The notes: generated by a model not told the origin, from the letters alone. A DNA stretch of 49,908 nucleotides from DASWED01 sp036394995 (GCA_036394995.1 DASWED010000002.1:1-49908), one strand, 5' to 3'. Shown: positions 1-7,181, counted from the first letter of the stretch. A program made the numbers and translations.

Positions 1-1
1 C

Positions 2-64
2 GTCACCACCGACGGCCAACTCGTCCACGAGGGCCCCTTCCCGATCAACCGAGTCCTGCGATGA
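2..64 (+). CDS. C-terminal tail of an unknown protein, possibly an IS481-like transposase (partial)
   Basis: Only about 20 codons are visible before a TGA stop; the gene begins left of the window. The peptide contains the stretch DGQLVHEGPF, which is loosely like the C-terminal beta-strands of integrase-core transposases. The assignment rests mainly on what follows the stop: two 18-bp near-identical direct repeats with an ACGATSTCCTG core, similar to the repeated ends often seen beyond IS481-type transposases in high-GC bacteria. Without upstream sequence the family cannot be confirmed. Confidence 0.3.
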   Translation, partial: VTTDGQLVHEGPFPINRVLR

Positions 65-75
65 CACCGCCTCCA

Positions 76-132
76 AGCGGAACGATCTCCTGCGGACATC
101 CCACCTGCCGAAACAGCGGAACGATGTCCTGC
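76..132. repeat. Two 18-bp direct repeats, possible insertion-sequence end
   Basis: AGCGGAACGATCTCCTGC at 76-93 is repeated at 115-132 with a single C/G change, 39 bp apart. They lie just after the stop codon of the truncated reading frame at the left edge, as expected for the terminal region of an IS481-like element. No matching left end can be seen in the window. Confidence 0.35.
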
Positions 133-337
133 CGGTCAAGACCTAGGTATGCGCGGAGGCTCCACGTCCCGGATGCTTGGGTGGCAGAGGTGACCGAGGG
201 CTGCGCGTAGTACCACCTGTGCTACCGAACGTGCCGTCAGCAGGCGTCACGAGTCATCATGAGTCGTCTGCCCGCTCCCGGCCCCTAGGCAGCACAAGGC
301 ACTCGCCGTCACTAGGGAGCAGCTTCCGTCACAGGGC
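133..337. other. Non-coding stretch before the tRNA fragment
   Basis: No convincing gene, repeat or promoter is seen here. The acceptor 5' strand (GGGCGAG) and D arm that would complete the tRNA fragment to the right are absent, so the tRNA is not simply mis-delimited. Confidence 0.5.
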
Positions 338-397
338 CTAGAGGATTCAGGATCCTGTCCGGGCAACCGGGTGGGGGTTCAACTCCCCCCTCGCCCA
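338..397 (+). tRNA. tRNA-Leu(CAG) 3' fragment, probable att scar
   Basis: The sequence folds as the 3' two thirds of a class II leucine tRNA. There is an anticodon arm with loop TTCAGGA (anticodon CAG) closed by four pairs with a G-G mismatch at the base, and a long variable arm CCGG-gcaa-CCGG. A perfect T arm follows: GGGGG, loop TTCAACT, CCCCC. The acceptor 3' strand is CTCGCCC with discriminator A at 397, as expected for leucine tRNAs; CCA is not encoded. The D arm and 5' acceptor strand are missing. Such 3' fragments are typical of attachment sites left by elements that integrate into tRNA genes. Confidence 0.6.
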
Positions 398-441
398 CCG
401 GCTTCCCAATTGTGCCATCCGCTCAATCGACGAGGATGCGC

Positions 442-2421
442 TCAGCCGGCGACCTGGAGGTCGTACACACCATGCGTGGTCGCGGCGTGCACGTGTGCTC
501 CGTCGGCGCTCATCACGAGGTCGTTCAGGTTGGCCTGGACGGGGAGCGGCAGCAGGACGTCCCAGGTCGCGCCGTCGTCCCGACTGACCAGTACCTCGAC
601 CAGCCCCGCGTAGATCGTCTCGGAGTCGGTGGGGTCGACCTCGATGACCCGGACGGCGAACGGCGCGAGCTGCTCCCAGGATTCTCCGCCGTCGGTGCTG
701 CGGAACAGGCCGCCGGCCCCACCTTCGGTAGAGGCGCCCCCCACGTACACGACTCCCGGAACCGATGGGTCGGCCTCGACGCGATCCCCCAGGCGGTCGT
801 CCGTGAGCTCGATCCACTTCCGGCCCAGATCGTCGGACCGGAGGAACCGCTCCCAGAACTCCGTCGTCGCGTAGACCGTCCTGGGGTCGACCGGATCCAC
901 CGCGACGTCGGAAGCCCCGCCCGTGAAACCGTCAATTCTGAGGTCCCAACGGAGGCCGCCGTCCCTGCTCCTCAGCACGCCTCTGTTGGTCGCCGCGTAC
1001 ACGCGGTTCGGGTGCAGTGGATCGAACTCCAGCTCGGAGAACGTCGTCCGGAGGGGGATCTCGCCGAGGATCGGACTCCACGACGCGCCCCCGTCGATCG
1101 TGCGAAACAGCCGCGACTGGACGAAGACGTCGCGCAACAGAACCCCCGCGAGCGCGATGTCGGGATTGGTCGGATGGATAGCGAGCGCCGTCACCGGCCG
1201 CGGCGGGAGCCCATCCGAGGCCCGGATCCACGACTCACCGCCATCGGCCGAACGGAACACACCGGTATCGGTCCCCGCGAACAGCAGATCGGGATCCGAC
1301 GCGCTCCCCGCGAGGGTCCGGACATGCCGTCCTGGGATCAGCCCCTCCTGGGACACGGACCACGTGGCTCCGCCGTTCGTGCTCTTCAGGAGGTCTCCCG
1401 CCCCCGCGAACAGGGTGCCGGGGTGCAGGGGATCGAAGGCCACGAAGCCGTCGCGATTCCCATAGGTGGGACCGGCCGATACCCATGTGTCGCCGCGATC
1501 GTGGCTGATCAGGAGGCTCCCCCGTGCGGGGTCCAGATACACCGTCCCGCCGTGCGGGTCGACCGCCAGGGACCGGATGCTCCCGCCGAACACGCGGGTC
1601 CAGGACCCGTCGGGTTCGCTCCGGAACAGACCAAAGGGGGAGGAGTCCAGGAACTTCGGAATCCCGGCGTACACCGTGGAGTCGCCCGGCGGACCGACCT
1701 CCACGAAGCCCACGAACACGCGCTGCCGGACGCCGATCTCCACGTGATTCCAGCTCCTCCCGCCGTCGTGGGAAACGAAGAGCCCGCGGGCAACCGTCCC
1801 CAGGTACAGCGTCCGTGGATCGCCGGGATCCATGGCGAGTGCGTTCGGCTCGGCGTGCAGCGGGATCCCGTCGCCGATGCGGTGCCACGACCGGCCGCCG
1901 TCGGTGGACTTCAGCACGCCGGTGGTGCTCGAGAACACCGACTTGGCGAGGACGTAGGCGATCCACGGATGGTCGGGATCGATCACTGGGGCCGAGGTGA
2001 AGACATCGTGCAGCACCACGGTCCAGTCCTTGCCGCGGTCCTCGGACCGGAGCATCGCCCCGGGGACACCGACGAACATGATCCGGGGCGTTCGCGGATG
2101 CAGGGCCAGACCGAACAAGGCCTGCTTGTCGAGGGCGACCAGGTTCCAGGTCCCACCGCCGTCGGTGGAGCGGAACAGTCCGGAGCTCGTCCCGGCGTAG
2201 ACGACACCGGCATGCACGGGGTCGACCGCCAGGGAGGAGATCAGGCCTCCCGGAGGCCCCGAGGTCGTCCATGCAGGAGTGGCGGAGGTCCCCGAGGCGA
2301 ATCCCATGGGTATGGCAGGCAGGGCCTGTGAGAATTCGACGGCCCTGGCGGGCGTGCACGAGAGACCCAGGATGGCGACCCCGAGAAAGCCCCTCAGGAA
2401 CCTCCGCGGCGGCTGACCCAT
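442..2421 (-). CDS. Secreted Asp-box (BNR/sortilin-type) beta-propeller protein
   Basis: About 659 residues. An N-terminal signal peptide (arginines, a hydrophobic run ending GLSCTPARA) predicts export. The rest is a chain of about a dozen Asp-box motifs of the form S-x-D-x-G-x-x-W, such as STDGGGTW, SHDRGDTW and SADGGESW, spaced by DPxxPxxxYAG-like strands. This is the pattern of BNR/VPS10/HCF136-type propellers, probably one or two propeller rings. Such proteins bind ligands or glycans; no hydrolase active site is evident. The GTG six bases upstream (2427) is an alternative start; ATG 2421 follows a G-rich stretch. The 3' end lies 45 bp from the tRNA fragment. Confidence 0.8.
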   Translation of the reverse strand: MGQPPRRFLRGFLGVAILGLSCTPARAVEFSQALPAIPMGFASGTSATPAWTTSGPPGGLISSLAVDPVHAGVVYAGTSSGLFRSTDGGGTWNLVALDKQALFGLALHPRTPRIMFVGVPGAMLRSEDRGKDWTVVLHDVFTSAPVIDPDHPWIAYVLAKSVFSSTTGVLKSTDGGRSWHRIGDGIPLHAEPNALAMDPGDPRTLYLGTVARGLFVSHDGGRSWNHVEIGVRQRVFVGFVEVGPPGDSTVYAGIPKFLDSSPFGLFRSEPDGSWTRVFGGSIRSLAVDPHGGTVYLDPARGSLLISHDRGDTWVSAGPTYGNRDGFVAFDPLHPGTLFAGAGDLLKSTNGGATWSVSQEGLIPGRHVRTLAGSASDPDLLFAGTDTGVFRSADGGESWIRASDGLPPRPVTALAIHPTNPDIALAGVLLRDVFVQSRLFRTIDGGASWSPILGEIPLRTTFSELEFDPLHPNRVYAATNRGVLRSRDGGLRWDLRIDGFTGGASDVAVDPVDPRTVYATTEFWERFLRSDDLGRKWIELTDDRLGDRVEADPSVPGVVYVGGASTEGGAGGLFRSTDGGESWEQLAPFAVRVIEVDPTDSETIYAGLVEVLVSRDDGATWDVLLPLPVQANLNDLVMSADGAHVHAATTHGVYDLQVAG

Positions 2422-2636
2422 CCCCACCCCCGGCCCGGTCTCGGGTTCGTCCCGACCTGCTTCCCCAGGATAGGACGCGCGTCAAGTCGCCCGATCATCG
2501 CGGCAACCCAGGCCGCTCTCATCGCGGCGTCGTGATCGGAGCCATGCCGGGTCCCGGCGTGGCGATTCGATGGAGACGAGGATCGATGGGCGGGTGTCCA
2601 TGTGGAGGGCGTGGATGGACATGAGAGGGTCGGGTC

Positions 2637-3128
2637 GTGGGGAAGCACGCGGTGACGCGGGCGCGGGTTCGGCGTCGGGTGCTCGCCGGCGTCGTCATCG
2701 TCGCGGTCGCGGCCGGGGGGACAGTGGCTTGGTTGTCGAGAAGCCACGATCCGCTCGTGCGGCCGGATGATCCGTGTCGGGAGGCGCCACCGCTCCGCAC
2801 GTTCGACGGCGTGCGGCTCCAACCCGCCGCGCTCATGGCGTTCCGGCGGGCACAGCGGTCGGCCGGCGGGGCCATCTCGGTCGTGCAGAGCTACCGGTCG
2901 TGCGGAGAGCAGGCGGCGGCCTGCCGCAACATCTGCGGGGATCCGACCGGCTGTCCCGGGACGTGCGCCTCCCCCGGGGCCTCGTATCACCAGTTGGGTG
3001 CGGCGATCGACATCACCCAGGACAGCCTCGATGCGCCGGGGGTGATCCGGTCGCTCGAGCGGGCCGGGTGGTGCCAGTCCCAGCCGGACACCGACCCCGG
3101 CCACTTCTCGTTCGCCGGATGCCACTGA
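2637..3128 (+). CDS. Membrane-anchored M15/VanY-like D-Ala-D-Ala carboxypeptidase
   Basis: 163 residues. One N-terminal membrane segment (about residues 16-33, LAGVVIVAVAAGGTVAWL) follows a basic stretch, so the catalytic domain should face the cell wall. The motif SYHQLGAAIDI matches SxHxxGxAxD of zinc peptidases of family M15B/VanY, and DPGHFSF supplies the last zinc histidine. SYRS upstream is the usual substrate-loop arginine region. Six cysteines in the middle suggest disulfides outside the cell. The GTG start is preceded by GAGAGGG nine bases upstream. The length is typical of minimal M15 domains. Function on peptidoglycan is inferred from the family. Confidence 0.85.
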   Translation: MGKHAVTRARVRRRVLAGVVIVAVAAGGTVAWLSRSHDPLVRPDDPCREAPPLRTFDGVRLQPAALMAFRRAQRSAGGAISVVQSYRSCGEQAAACRNICGDPTGCPGTCASPGASYHQLGAAIDITQDSLDAPGVIRSLERAGWCQSQPDTDPGHFSFAGCH

Positions 3129-3176
3129 CGCCGTTGCCCCGAACGATTCGATCCACCATCCGGCCCGTCGGGAAGC

Positions 3177-3204
3177 TTGACTGCTTCTCCATCGCGCCGA
3201 TAGT
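3177..3204 (+). promoter_or_regulatory. Candidate sigma-70-type promoter for the LuxR-type regulator
   Basis: TTGACT (3177-3182) is followed after 16 bp by GATAGT (3199-3204), 46 bp before the GTG start of the regulator gene. The -35 is close to consensus and the -10 keeps the key A2 and T6 positions. No other good match occurs in this intergenic stretch. Confidence 0.45.
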
Positions 3205-3250
3205 CTGGATTTCCCCCACGGGTCTTTCCCCTGGGGCGGCAGGGACCGCT

Positions 3251-3913
3251 GTGACGGACGTGATTCGTCTCCTCATCGTCGCCGAGACGCGGCTGTACAG
3301 GGAGGGGCTGGTCCGACTCCTGGGATCGCTGCGGCGTGTTCAGGTGGTCGCCAGCGCCGGCGACCTGGAGCAGACGATCGGCGCGATGAACACCGCGGCT
3401 CCGATCGACGTGGCCCTGATCGACATGGGCATGTCCGATGGCGCGGAAGTCATCGAGCGCATCCTGCAGGGCTCTCCCCGATCGCGGGCGGTGGCCATGG
3501 CCATCCACGACCTGCCGGACGACCTGGTCGCAGCGGCGACCGCCGGTGCGACGGGGTATCTCTCGCGAGACGCGGCGAAGGAGGAGCTGGTCGAGGCGCT
3601 GTACCGAACGTCTCGAGGTGAGGTGGTCTGCTCGTCCTCCATCGTGGCGACGCTGGTCCGGTTCGTCGCGCACCCTGGATCGGGCGGGATGCGGGAGGAG
3701 GAACTCCCCCTCACCTCCAGGGAGCGCCAGATCGTCGAGCTCATCACCCAGGGCATGTCGAACAAGGAGATCGCCCGCCGCCTGTATATCGCGCTGCCGA
3801 CCGTCAAGAACCACATCCATCACATCCTGGAGAAGCTCGAGGTGCCCCGCCGCATGGACGTGGCCCTTCGGGTGGGACCCATGCCCGGCATGGCGGACCG
3901 TTTCCGCTCCTGA
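3251..3913 (+). CDS. NarL/FixJ-type response regulator with eroded receiver
   Basis: 220 residues. Residues 5-120 form a CheY-like receiver and about 150-205 a LuxR-type helix-turn-helix (LTSRERQIVELITQGMSNKE, then PTVKNHIHHILEKL). Asp58 in LIDMG is the likely phospho-acceptor. The usual acidic pair is reduced to one residue (AE in LLIVAETR), the conserved Thr/Ser after beta-4 is replaced (AMAIHD), and the conserved Lys is Arg (GYLSRDA). Phosphorylation control may therefore be altered or lost. The GTG start is chosen because the receiver begins directly after it and AGGGAC lies seven bases upstream. No histidine kinase is adjacent. Confidence 0.85.
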   Translation: MTDVIRLLIVAETRLYREGLVRLLGSLRRVQVVASAGDLEQTIGAMNTAAPIDVALIDMGMSDGAEVIERILQGSPRSRAVAMAIHDLPDDLVAAATAGATGYLSRDAAKEELVEALYRTSRGEVVCSSSIVATLVRFVAHPGSGGMREEELPLTSRERQIVELITQGMSNKEIARRLYIALPTVKNHIHHILEKLEVPRRMDVALRVGPMPGMADRFRS

Positions 3914-3947
3914 CACCCGGCGCCTGGTCGGAGGGGCCGGGTCTTGC

Positions 3948-3991
3948 ACATGGATCCCATATGGATCCGTTATGGATCCGATGATCCATGT
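3948..3991. promoter_or_regulatory. 11-bp-periodic ATGGATCC array with flanking inverted repeat
   Basis: ATGGATCC occurs at 3950, 3961 and 3972, exactly 11 bp apart, so all copies face the same side of the helix. The outer ends form a perfect 9-bp inverted repeat, ACATGGATC at 3948-3956 and GATCCATGT at 3983-3991. The array lies between the LuxR-type gene and the receiver-like gene and is AT-rich for this genome. It resembles a cooperative operator; the adjacent regulator is the obvious candidate ligand. Confidence 0.5.
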
Positions 3992-4047
3992 ACGCGCGCG
4001 GTCGCCGGTGGCAGGCTGAGTCTCGGCTGAACCGGCTGGGAGCGAGC

Positions 4048-4458
4048 GTGGCAAGGACGCGGGTGTTGATCGGACAGGGTCCCCCGATCCTTCAGGCGAT
4101 CATCCGGGACATCGTCGGCGCGGCACGGGACATGAAGCTCGCCGGGATGGCGCCGGCACGACACAGCGCGGATGGACCGGCCGCCCGCGAATGGCTCTCG
4201 ATGGCCGTGGCTCGGATCCGCCCCGACGTCGTCCTGGTTGGCCGGAACGAGGACGACTCCGGCGAGTATTGGAGGAGGCTGGTGGCACGACACGCGGGCA
4301 TGCGGATCGTCGCCGTCGAGCCCGGCGGCCGGGACGTGGTGGTCTTCGAGGTGGGAGTCGAACCCGCGCACATCGGTGAGGCATCGGAGCCCGTCCTGCT
4401 GTCGGCCATCCGCGCCCCCAGAGCTGATCCGGGCGGCCTCGGCCCGTCGTGGAGCTGA
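4048..4458 (+). CDS. Receiver-like protein of unknown function
   Basis: 136 residues from GTG 4048, chosen because GGGAGCG precedes it and the fold-like sequence (RTRVLIGQGPPILQAIIRDI) starts immediately. An upstream ATG at 3988 would overlap the repeat array. The opening strand-helix pattern and RPDVVLVGRNEDD look like a CheY-type alpha/beta fold, but the phospho-acceptor Asp and conserved Lys are not identifiable and there is no output domain. It may be a stand-alone pseudo-receiver acting with the regulator just upstream; this is inference from position and pattern. Confidence 0.6.
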   Translation: MARTRVLIGQGPPILQAIIRDIVGAARDMKLAGMAPARHSADGPAAREWLSMAVARIRPDVVLVGRNEDDSGEYWRRLVARHAGMRIVAVEPGGRDVVVFEVGVEPAHIGEASEPVLLSAIRAPRADPGGLGPSWS

Positions 4459-4550
4459 GGCGACGTGAAACGCACGAGGAAGGGACGACAAGGTGGAAGG
4501 AGGCACCTGAGCGACGCTGGGAAGAAGGACGAAGAAAGGAGAGGAGAATC

Positions 4551-5228
4551 ATGATGAGACCGGCGTACACGGGATACTCTCGCCAACCGCAGGGACGCCC
4601 CCCCATGCGGCGGGCGATCTACCGGACGGCGGCAGCGCCTGTCTTCGAGACGATCGGTGCATCCGAAGAGAGGCCATCGCCGCATCCCTGGCGAGGGCGG
4701 TCGCGAGGCCCGGGATGGCCGCCGGTGGCCGCTCCGACGCCCACGATCCAGGAATCGACGGCGCGGTTGATGGGGGCACTGCTCACGCGGTACCAGCGGG
4801 CGAACATCCAGGGGGAGTTCGCTCAGGTTCTCGACCAGCTCACATCTCAGGTGAACAGGTCGGCGGCGGTGACCTTCCGGGAATTGGTGCATGACCTGAC
4901 CCGGACCGTACAGGGTGTCATCAGCGCCGCCGGACGCACGTTCGATCCGAAGCGGCAGCCTCGCCAGTACGAGCTCGGCCAGGTCGGGCAGCTGCTCTGG
5001 CGAGACCTCCGACCCTTGCTCAAGGCCGTGGGAGTGATGTCGAGGGAGGATCGCGAGCGTGCGGCGTACAAGCGGGACACCGAGGCGAGCGATCAGACGA
5101 TCGACCAGGTGCCCCCCGATCTCCACGAGATGGATCAGCGACTCCAACAGCAGCAAGAGCAGCTTGCGACTCTGGACAAGGACGTGAGGGCCCTTCTGAA
5201 GGAGATGCAGGCCAAGCCGAAGCGATGA
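4551..5228 (+). CDS. Unknown protein with Pro/Arg-rich N-terminus and C-terminal coiled coil
   Basis: 225 residues. The ATG at 4551 has a strong ribosome site (AAAGGAGAGGAG); in-frame upstream codons are rich in Arg/Glu and look untranslated. The first 65 residues are basic and proline-rich (RQPQGRPPMRR), probably disordered. Residues 65-175 look helical, and the end (DLHEMDQRLQQQQEQLATLD) is a clear coiled coil. No catalytic motif and no signal peptide is visible. It is the first gene of the block that leads to rpoN and the repeat proteins, and its tail could mediate oligomerisation. No family recognised. Confidence 0.75.
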   Translation: MMRPAYTGYSRQPQGRPPMRRAIYRTAAAPVFETIGASEERPSPHPWRGRSRGPGWPPVAAPTPTIQESTARLMGALLTRYQRANIQGEFAQVLDQLTSQVNRSAAVTFRELVHDLTRTVQGVISAAGRTFDPKRQPRQYELGQVGQLLWRDLRPLLKAVGVMSREDRERAAYKRDTEASDQTIDQVPPDLHEMDQRLQQQQEQLATLDKDVRALLKEMQAKPKR

Positions 5229-5364
5229 GCCGACACAGGAGGATGCTCGACAAGGCCCGGGGCTCAGGTCTCACCGGCCGTTCGGACCGGACCGTCCGTC
5301 GCGGCCCTGCTTGCCCGTCTTGGCCCGTACCACATCGGGATCGCGGGGATCGAGGGAGAGGATC

Positions 5365-5391
5365 TGCCCGCCGCCTGGGACGCGGCGGGCA
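5365..5391 (+). terminator. Strong GC hairpin, possible terminator of the coiled-coil gene
   Basis: TGCCCGCCGC and GCGGCGGGCA form a perfect 10-bp stem around a 7-nt loop, 137 bp after the upstream stop codon. There is no T-run after it, so intrinsic termination is uncertain; it could instead be the 3' structure of a leftward transcript from the minus-strand promoter motif nearby. Confidence 0.35.
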
Positions 5392-5446
5392 CTCCTCCTG
5401 CGGATTCTGATTCGTCTCACGGTCGTCTCCGATCGACCCCGTGGCG

Positions 5447-5462
5447 TGCAAGGCGCGTGCCA
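5447..5462 (-). promoter_or_regulatory. Perfect sigma-54 -24/-12 motif on the minus strand
   Basis: Read on the minus strand, 5462 to 5447 gives TGGCACG-CGCC-TTGCA, an exact match to the TGGCACG-N4-TTGCA consensus with GG and GC ten bases apart. Transcription would run leftward from about 5436, antisense to the coiled-coil gene. No minus-strand gene follows, so an antisense or small RNA is the simplest product if the motif is active. Confidence 0.5.
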
Positions 5463-5543
5463 CACGATCGACGGGCCTGCTGATTTGTGCTCGGGCATGA
5501 GGGCGGCTGGAATGGCCGAGACATGGCAGCCCCCCGCGCCATC

Positions 5544-5559
5544 GGGCACGCAGCTTGCA
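5544..5559 (+). promoter_or_regulatory. Sigma-54 -24/-12 promoter of rpoN (autoregulation)
   Basis: GGGCACG-CAGC-TTGCA matches the sigma-54 consensus at 11 of 12 fixed positions, with the invariant GG and GC correctly spaced. The predicted start of transcription near 5570 lies 18 bases before the preferred ATG of rpoN at 5588, leaving room for its GGAGAG ribosome site. This suggests the sigma factor controls its own gene. Confidence 0.55.
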
Positions 5560-5587
5560 TCCCCCTGGTTCGATGGAGAGCGTGAGC

Positions 5588-7015
5588 ATGCACCCTGGGG
5601 TGGGCTCGCTCCGGGCCGGGCCGGCGCTCCGCATGGAGGTCGGCCCACGCCTGTCGATGAACGTCTCACCGAGACTCCTGGCGCTGACCTCGCTGCTGCA
5701 GCTTTCGTCCCAGGAGCTGGAGGCCGCGATCGACAGGGAGAGCGCCGAGAATCCCGCACTGGAGCGGTTCGAGTCCGATGCCTGCCGGCTGTGCGGGGGG
5801 GAAGCGGACCGCCCCTGCCCGAGGTGCCGGCCGGGCTCCGTGATCGCCCGCCGGCCTTCCGGTACCCTGCTGGACACGACCTTCGACGTGCCCTTCAGGC
5901 CGAGCCCGGAACAGTCGCTGCTGGAGGAAGTCCGGCTGCTGTTGCCGCAGGAGGAGATCCACCTGGCCGAATACGTCGTGGGGAGCCTGGACGAGCGGGG
6001 ATTGCTCCCGGGTGGCACCGCCGGAATCGCGGGGCAGCTCGGGATCGAGACATCCAGGGTGGAACGCGTGGTGGGTGCCCTCCAGGAGGTCGGGCCGCCC
6101 GGGATCGGTGCCAGCGACATCCGCGCGTGCCTGCTCCAGCAGCTCGATGGGTTGGGCGCCGAACCCCCGGAATCCGGTATCGACCCGGAGGCCCGGGTCC
6201 GCTCCCTGGCCAGGGCCGTCGTCGCCGGACACCTCGAGGCGTTGGGACGCGGCCGGTTCGCGTTCATCGCCCGAGTGCTGAACGTCTCCTCCGACGAGGT
6301 CGAGGCGGCACGGGAGTTCATCCGGGACCACTGTTCGCCGTACCCGAGCGCGGGCCTGCCCGGTGGTGAGGCTCCCCCTCCCGTTCTGCCCGATGTGGTG
6401 GTGCGCGAGCGAGCGGACGCCCCTGCAGGCCTGGAGGTGGAGGTCGTCGACGAAGGCCGCTTCGCCCTCCGTGTGGATCCCCTCTACCGATTGCTGGCCG
6501 ACATGATGGCGGCGTCCGAGGCGAACCAGCTCACCCTCGCCACCCGGCGGCACGTTCGCCAGGCCGTCCGGCGCGCCGCGCTGTTCATGGAAAGCCTGGA
6601 GGACCGCAACCGCACGTTGCGGAGGATCGCCGAGCACGTCATCCAGTCCCAGCGGGCATTCGTGCTGGGCGGAGCTCAGTACCTTCGGAGATTGACGAGG
6701 GCGCGCGTGGCCGAAGCGATCGGTGTGCACGAGTCGACGGTCAGCCGAGCGGTGAGCGGCAAGTACGTGATGCTCCCCTCCGGGAGGGTGGTGCCCTTCC
6801 GGGATTTCTTCGACGCATCGCTCGGGGTGCGGGACGCGCTCCAGCACATCATCGAGGCGGAGGAGCACCCGCTGTCCGATCGCGAGTTGGCCGGGCGTCT
6901 CCTCGAGCTCGGCTACAAGGTGGCCCGCCGCACCGTGGCCAAGTACCGGATCCAACTCGGGTTGCTCCCCCGCGGCGTTCGCGGGATCGGAGCCCTCAGG
7001 AGCACGCCGGCCTGA
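5588..7015 (+). CDS. rpoN: RNA polymerase sigma-54 factor with inserted zinc ribbon
   Basis: 475 residues, near the usual length. Region I (about 16-62; MNVSPRLLALTSLLQLSSQELEAA, broken here into MNVSPRLLAL and LLQLSSQEL) matches the activator-interacting segment. The core-binding region follows (EQSLLEEVRLLL, VVGSLDERGLL), then the helix-turn-helix (GVHESTVSRAVSGKYV) and a perfect RpoN box ARRTVAKYR at 446-454. Unusually, four cysteines (66, 69, 77, 80; CRLC and CPRC) form a zinc-ribbon-like insertion between region I and the core-binding domain. ATG 5588 is preferred over earlier in-frame starts, which overlap the promoter's -12 element. Sigma-54 needs an AAA+ activator; one is encoded at 18082. 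Confidence 0.95.
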   Translation: MHPGVGSLRAGPALRMEVGPRLSMNVSPRLLALTSLLQLSSQELEAAIDRESAENPALERFESDACRLCGGEADRPCPRCRPGSVIARRPSGTLLDTTFDVPFRPSPEQSLLEEVRLLLPQEEIHLAEYVVGSLDERGLLPGGTAGIAGQLGIETSRVERVVGALQEVGPPGIGASDIRACLLQQLDGLGAEPPESGIDPEARVRSLARAVVAGHLEALGRGRFAFIARVLNVSSDEVEAAREFIRDHCSPYPSAGLPGGEAPPPVLPDVVVRERADAPAGLEVEVVDEGRFALRVDPLYRLLADMMAASEANQLTLATRRHVRQAVRRAALFMESLEDRNRTLRRIAEHVIQSQRAFVLGGAQYLRRLTRARVAEAIGVHESTVSRAVSGKYVMLPSGRVVPFRDFFDASLGVRDALQHIIEAEEHPLSDRELAGRLLELGYKVARRTVAKYRIQLGLLPRGVRGIGALRSTPA

Positions 7016-7076
7016 CCCGAACCGGCCCACGCCGCCGCGGCTGCATCTGCTCCTCCACTCCCCTCGACGAATCCCG

Positions 7077-7112
7077 CTTCGCGCCCGAAGGAGCCGATCG
7101 AAGAATCCTTCG
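7077..7112 (+). promoter_or_regulatory. Two phased palindromes, candidate enhancer sites of the activator
   Basis: CTTCG-cgcc-CGAAG (7077-7090) and CGAAG-aatc-CTTCG (7099-7112) are perfect 5-4-5 inverted repeats whose centres are 22 bp apart, two helical turns. They are centred about 88 and 66 bp upstream of the predicted start of transcription. This is the kind of place and phasing expected for upstream activator sites of a Fis-type HTH activator. The two palindromes have opposite half-site order, which is a caveat. Confidence 0.4.
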
Positions 7113-7145
7113 CCTTGCCCGGCTGGCACCTCCACTCCGTACGGC

Positions 7146-7161
7146 TGGCACGCCACTTGCA
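7146..7161 (+). promoter_or_regulatory. Perfect sigma-54 -24/-12 promoter upstream of the repeat-protein operon
   Basis: TGGCACG-CCAC-TTGCA is an exact match to the sigma-54 consensus, with GG (7147-7148) and GC (7159-7160) ten bases apart. It sits in the 257-bp gap between rpoN and the first repeat protein, with transcription predicted from about 7172. A second GGCTGGCAC lies 22 bp upstream (7121-7129) without a -12 partner. The promoter very likely drives 7273 and the genes following it. Confidence 0.8.
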
Positions 7162-7181
7162 CCAGATGGGCTGAAGGCCGC

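Larger units (their letters stand above)
5229..5587. other. Intergenic control region upstream of rpoN
   Basis: This 359-bp stretch holds a strong hairpin (5365-5391), a perfect minus-strand sigma-54 promoter motif (5447-5462) and a plus-strand sigma-54 motif close to the rpoN start (5544-5559). A 61-codon Arg-rich frame starting at 5225 shows no protein-like character. Confidence 0.6.

Noticed and set aside
338..397. A complete tRNA gene
   Set aside because: No D arm or GGGCGAG acceptor strand lies upstream; only the 3' part is present.
412..2331. A 639-codon plus-strand frame over the propeller gene
   Set aside because: It is the antisense of the Asp-box gene, has no protein-like hydrophobic pattern, and the opposite strand has a signal peptide and repeated motifs.
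5225..5410. 61-codon frame starting in an ATGA overlap with the coiled-coil gene
   Set aside because: It is almost all Arg/Gly/Ser/Pro, lacks a ribosome site, and covers the hairpin region; not credible as a gene.
7121..7129. Second GGCTGGCAC upstream of the sigma-54 promoter
   Set aside because: No TTGC is found at the -12 distance, so it is not a second promoter, though the 22-bp spacing to the real one is noted.
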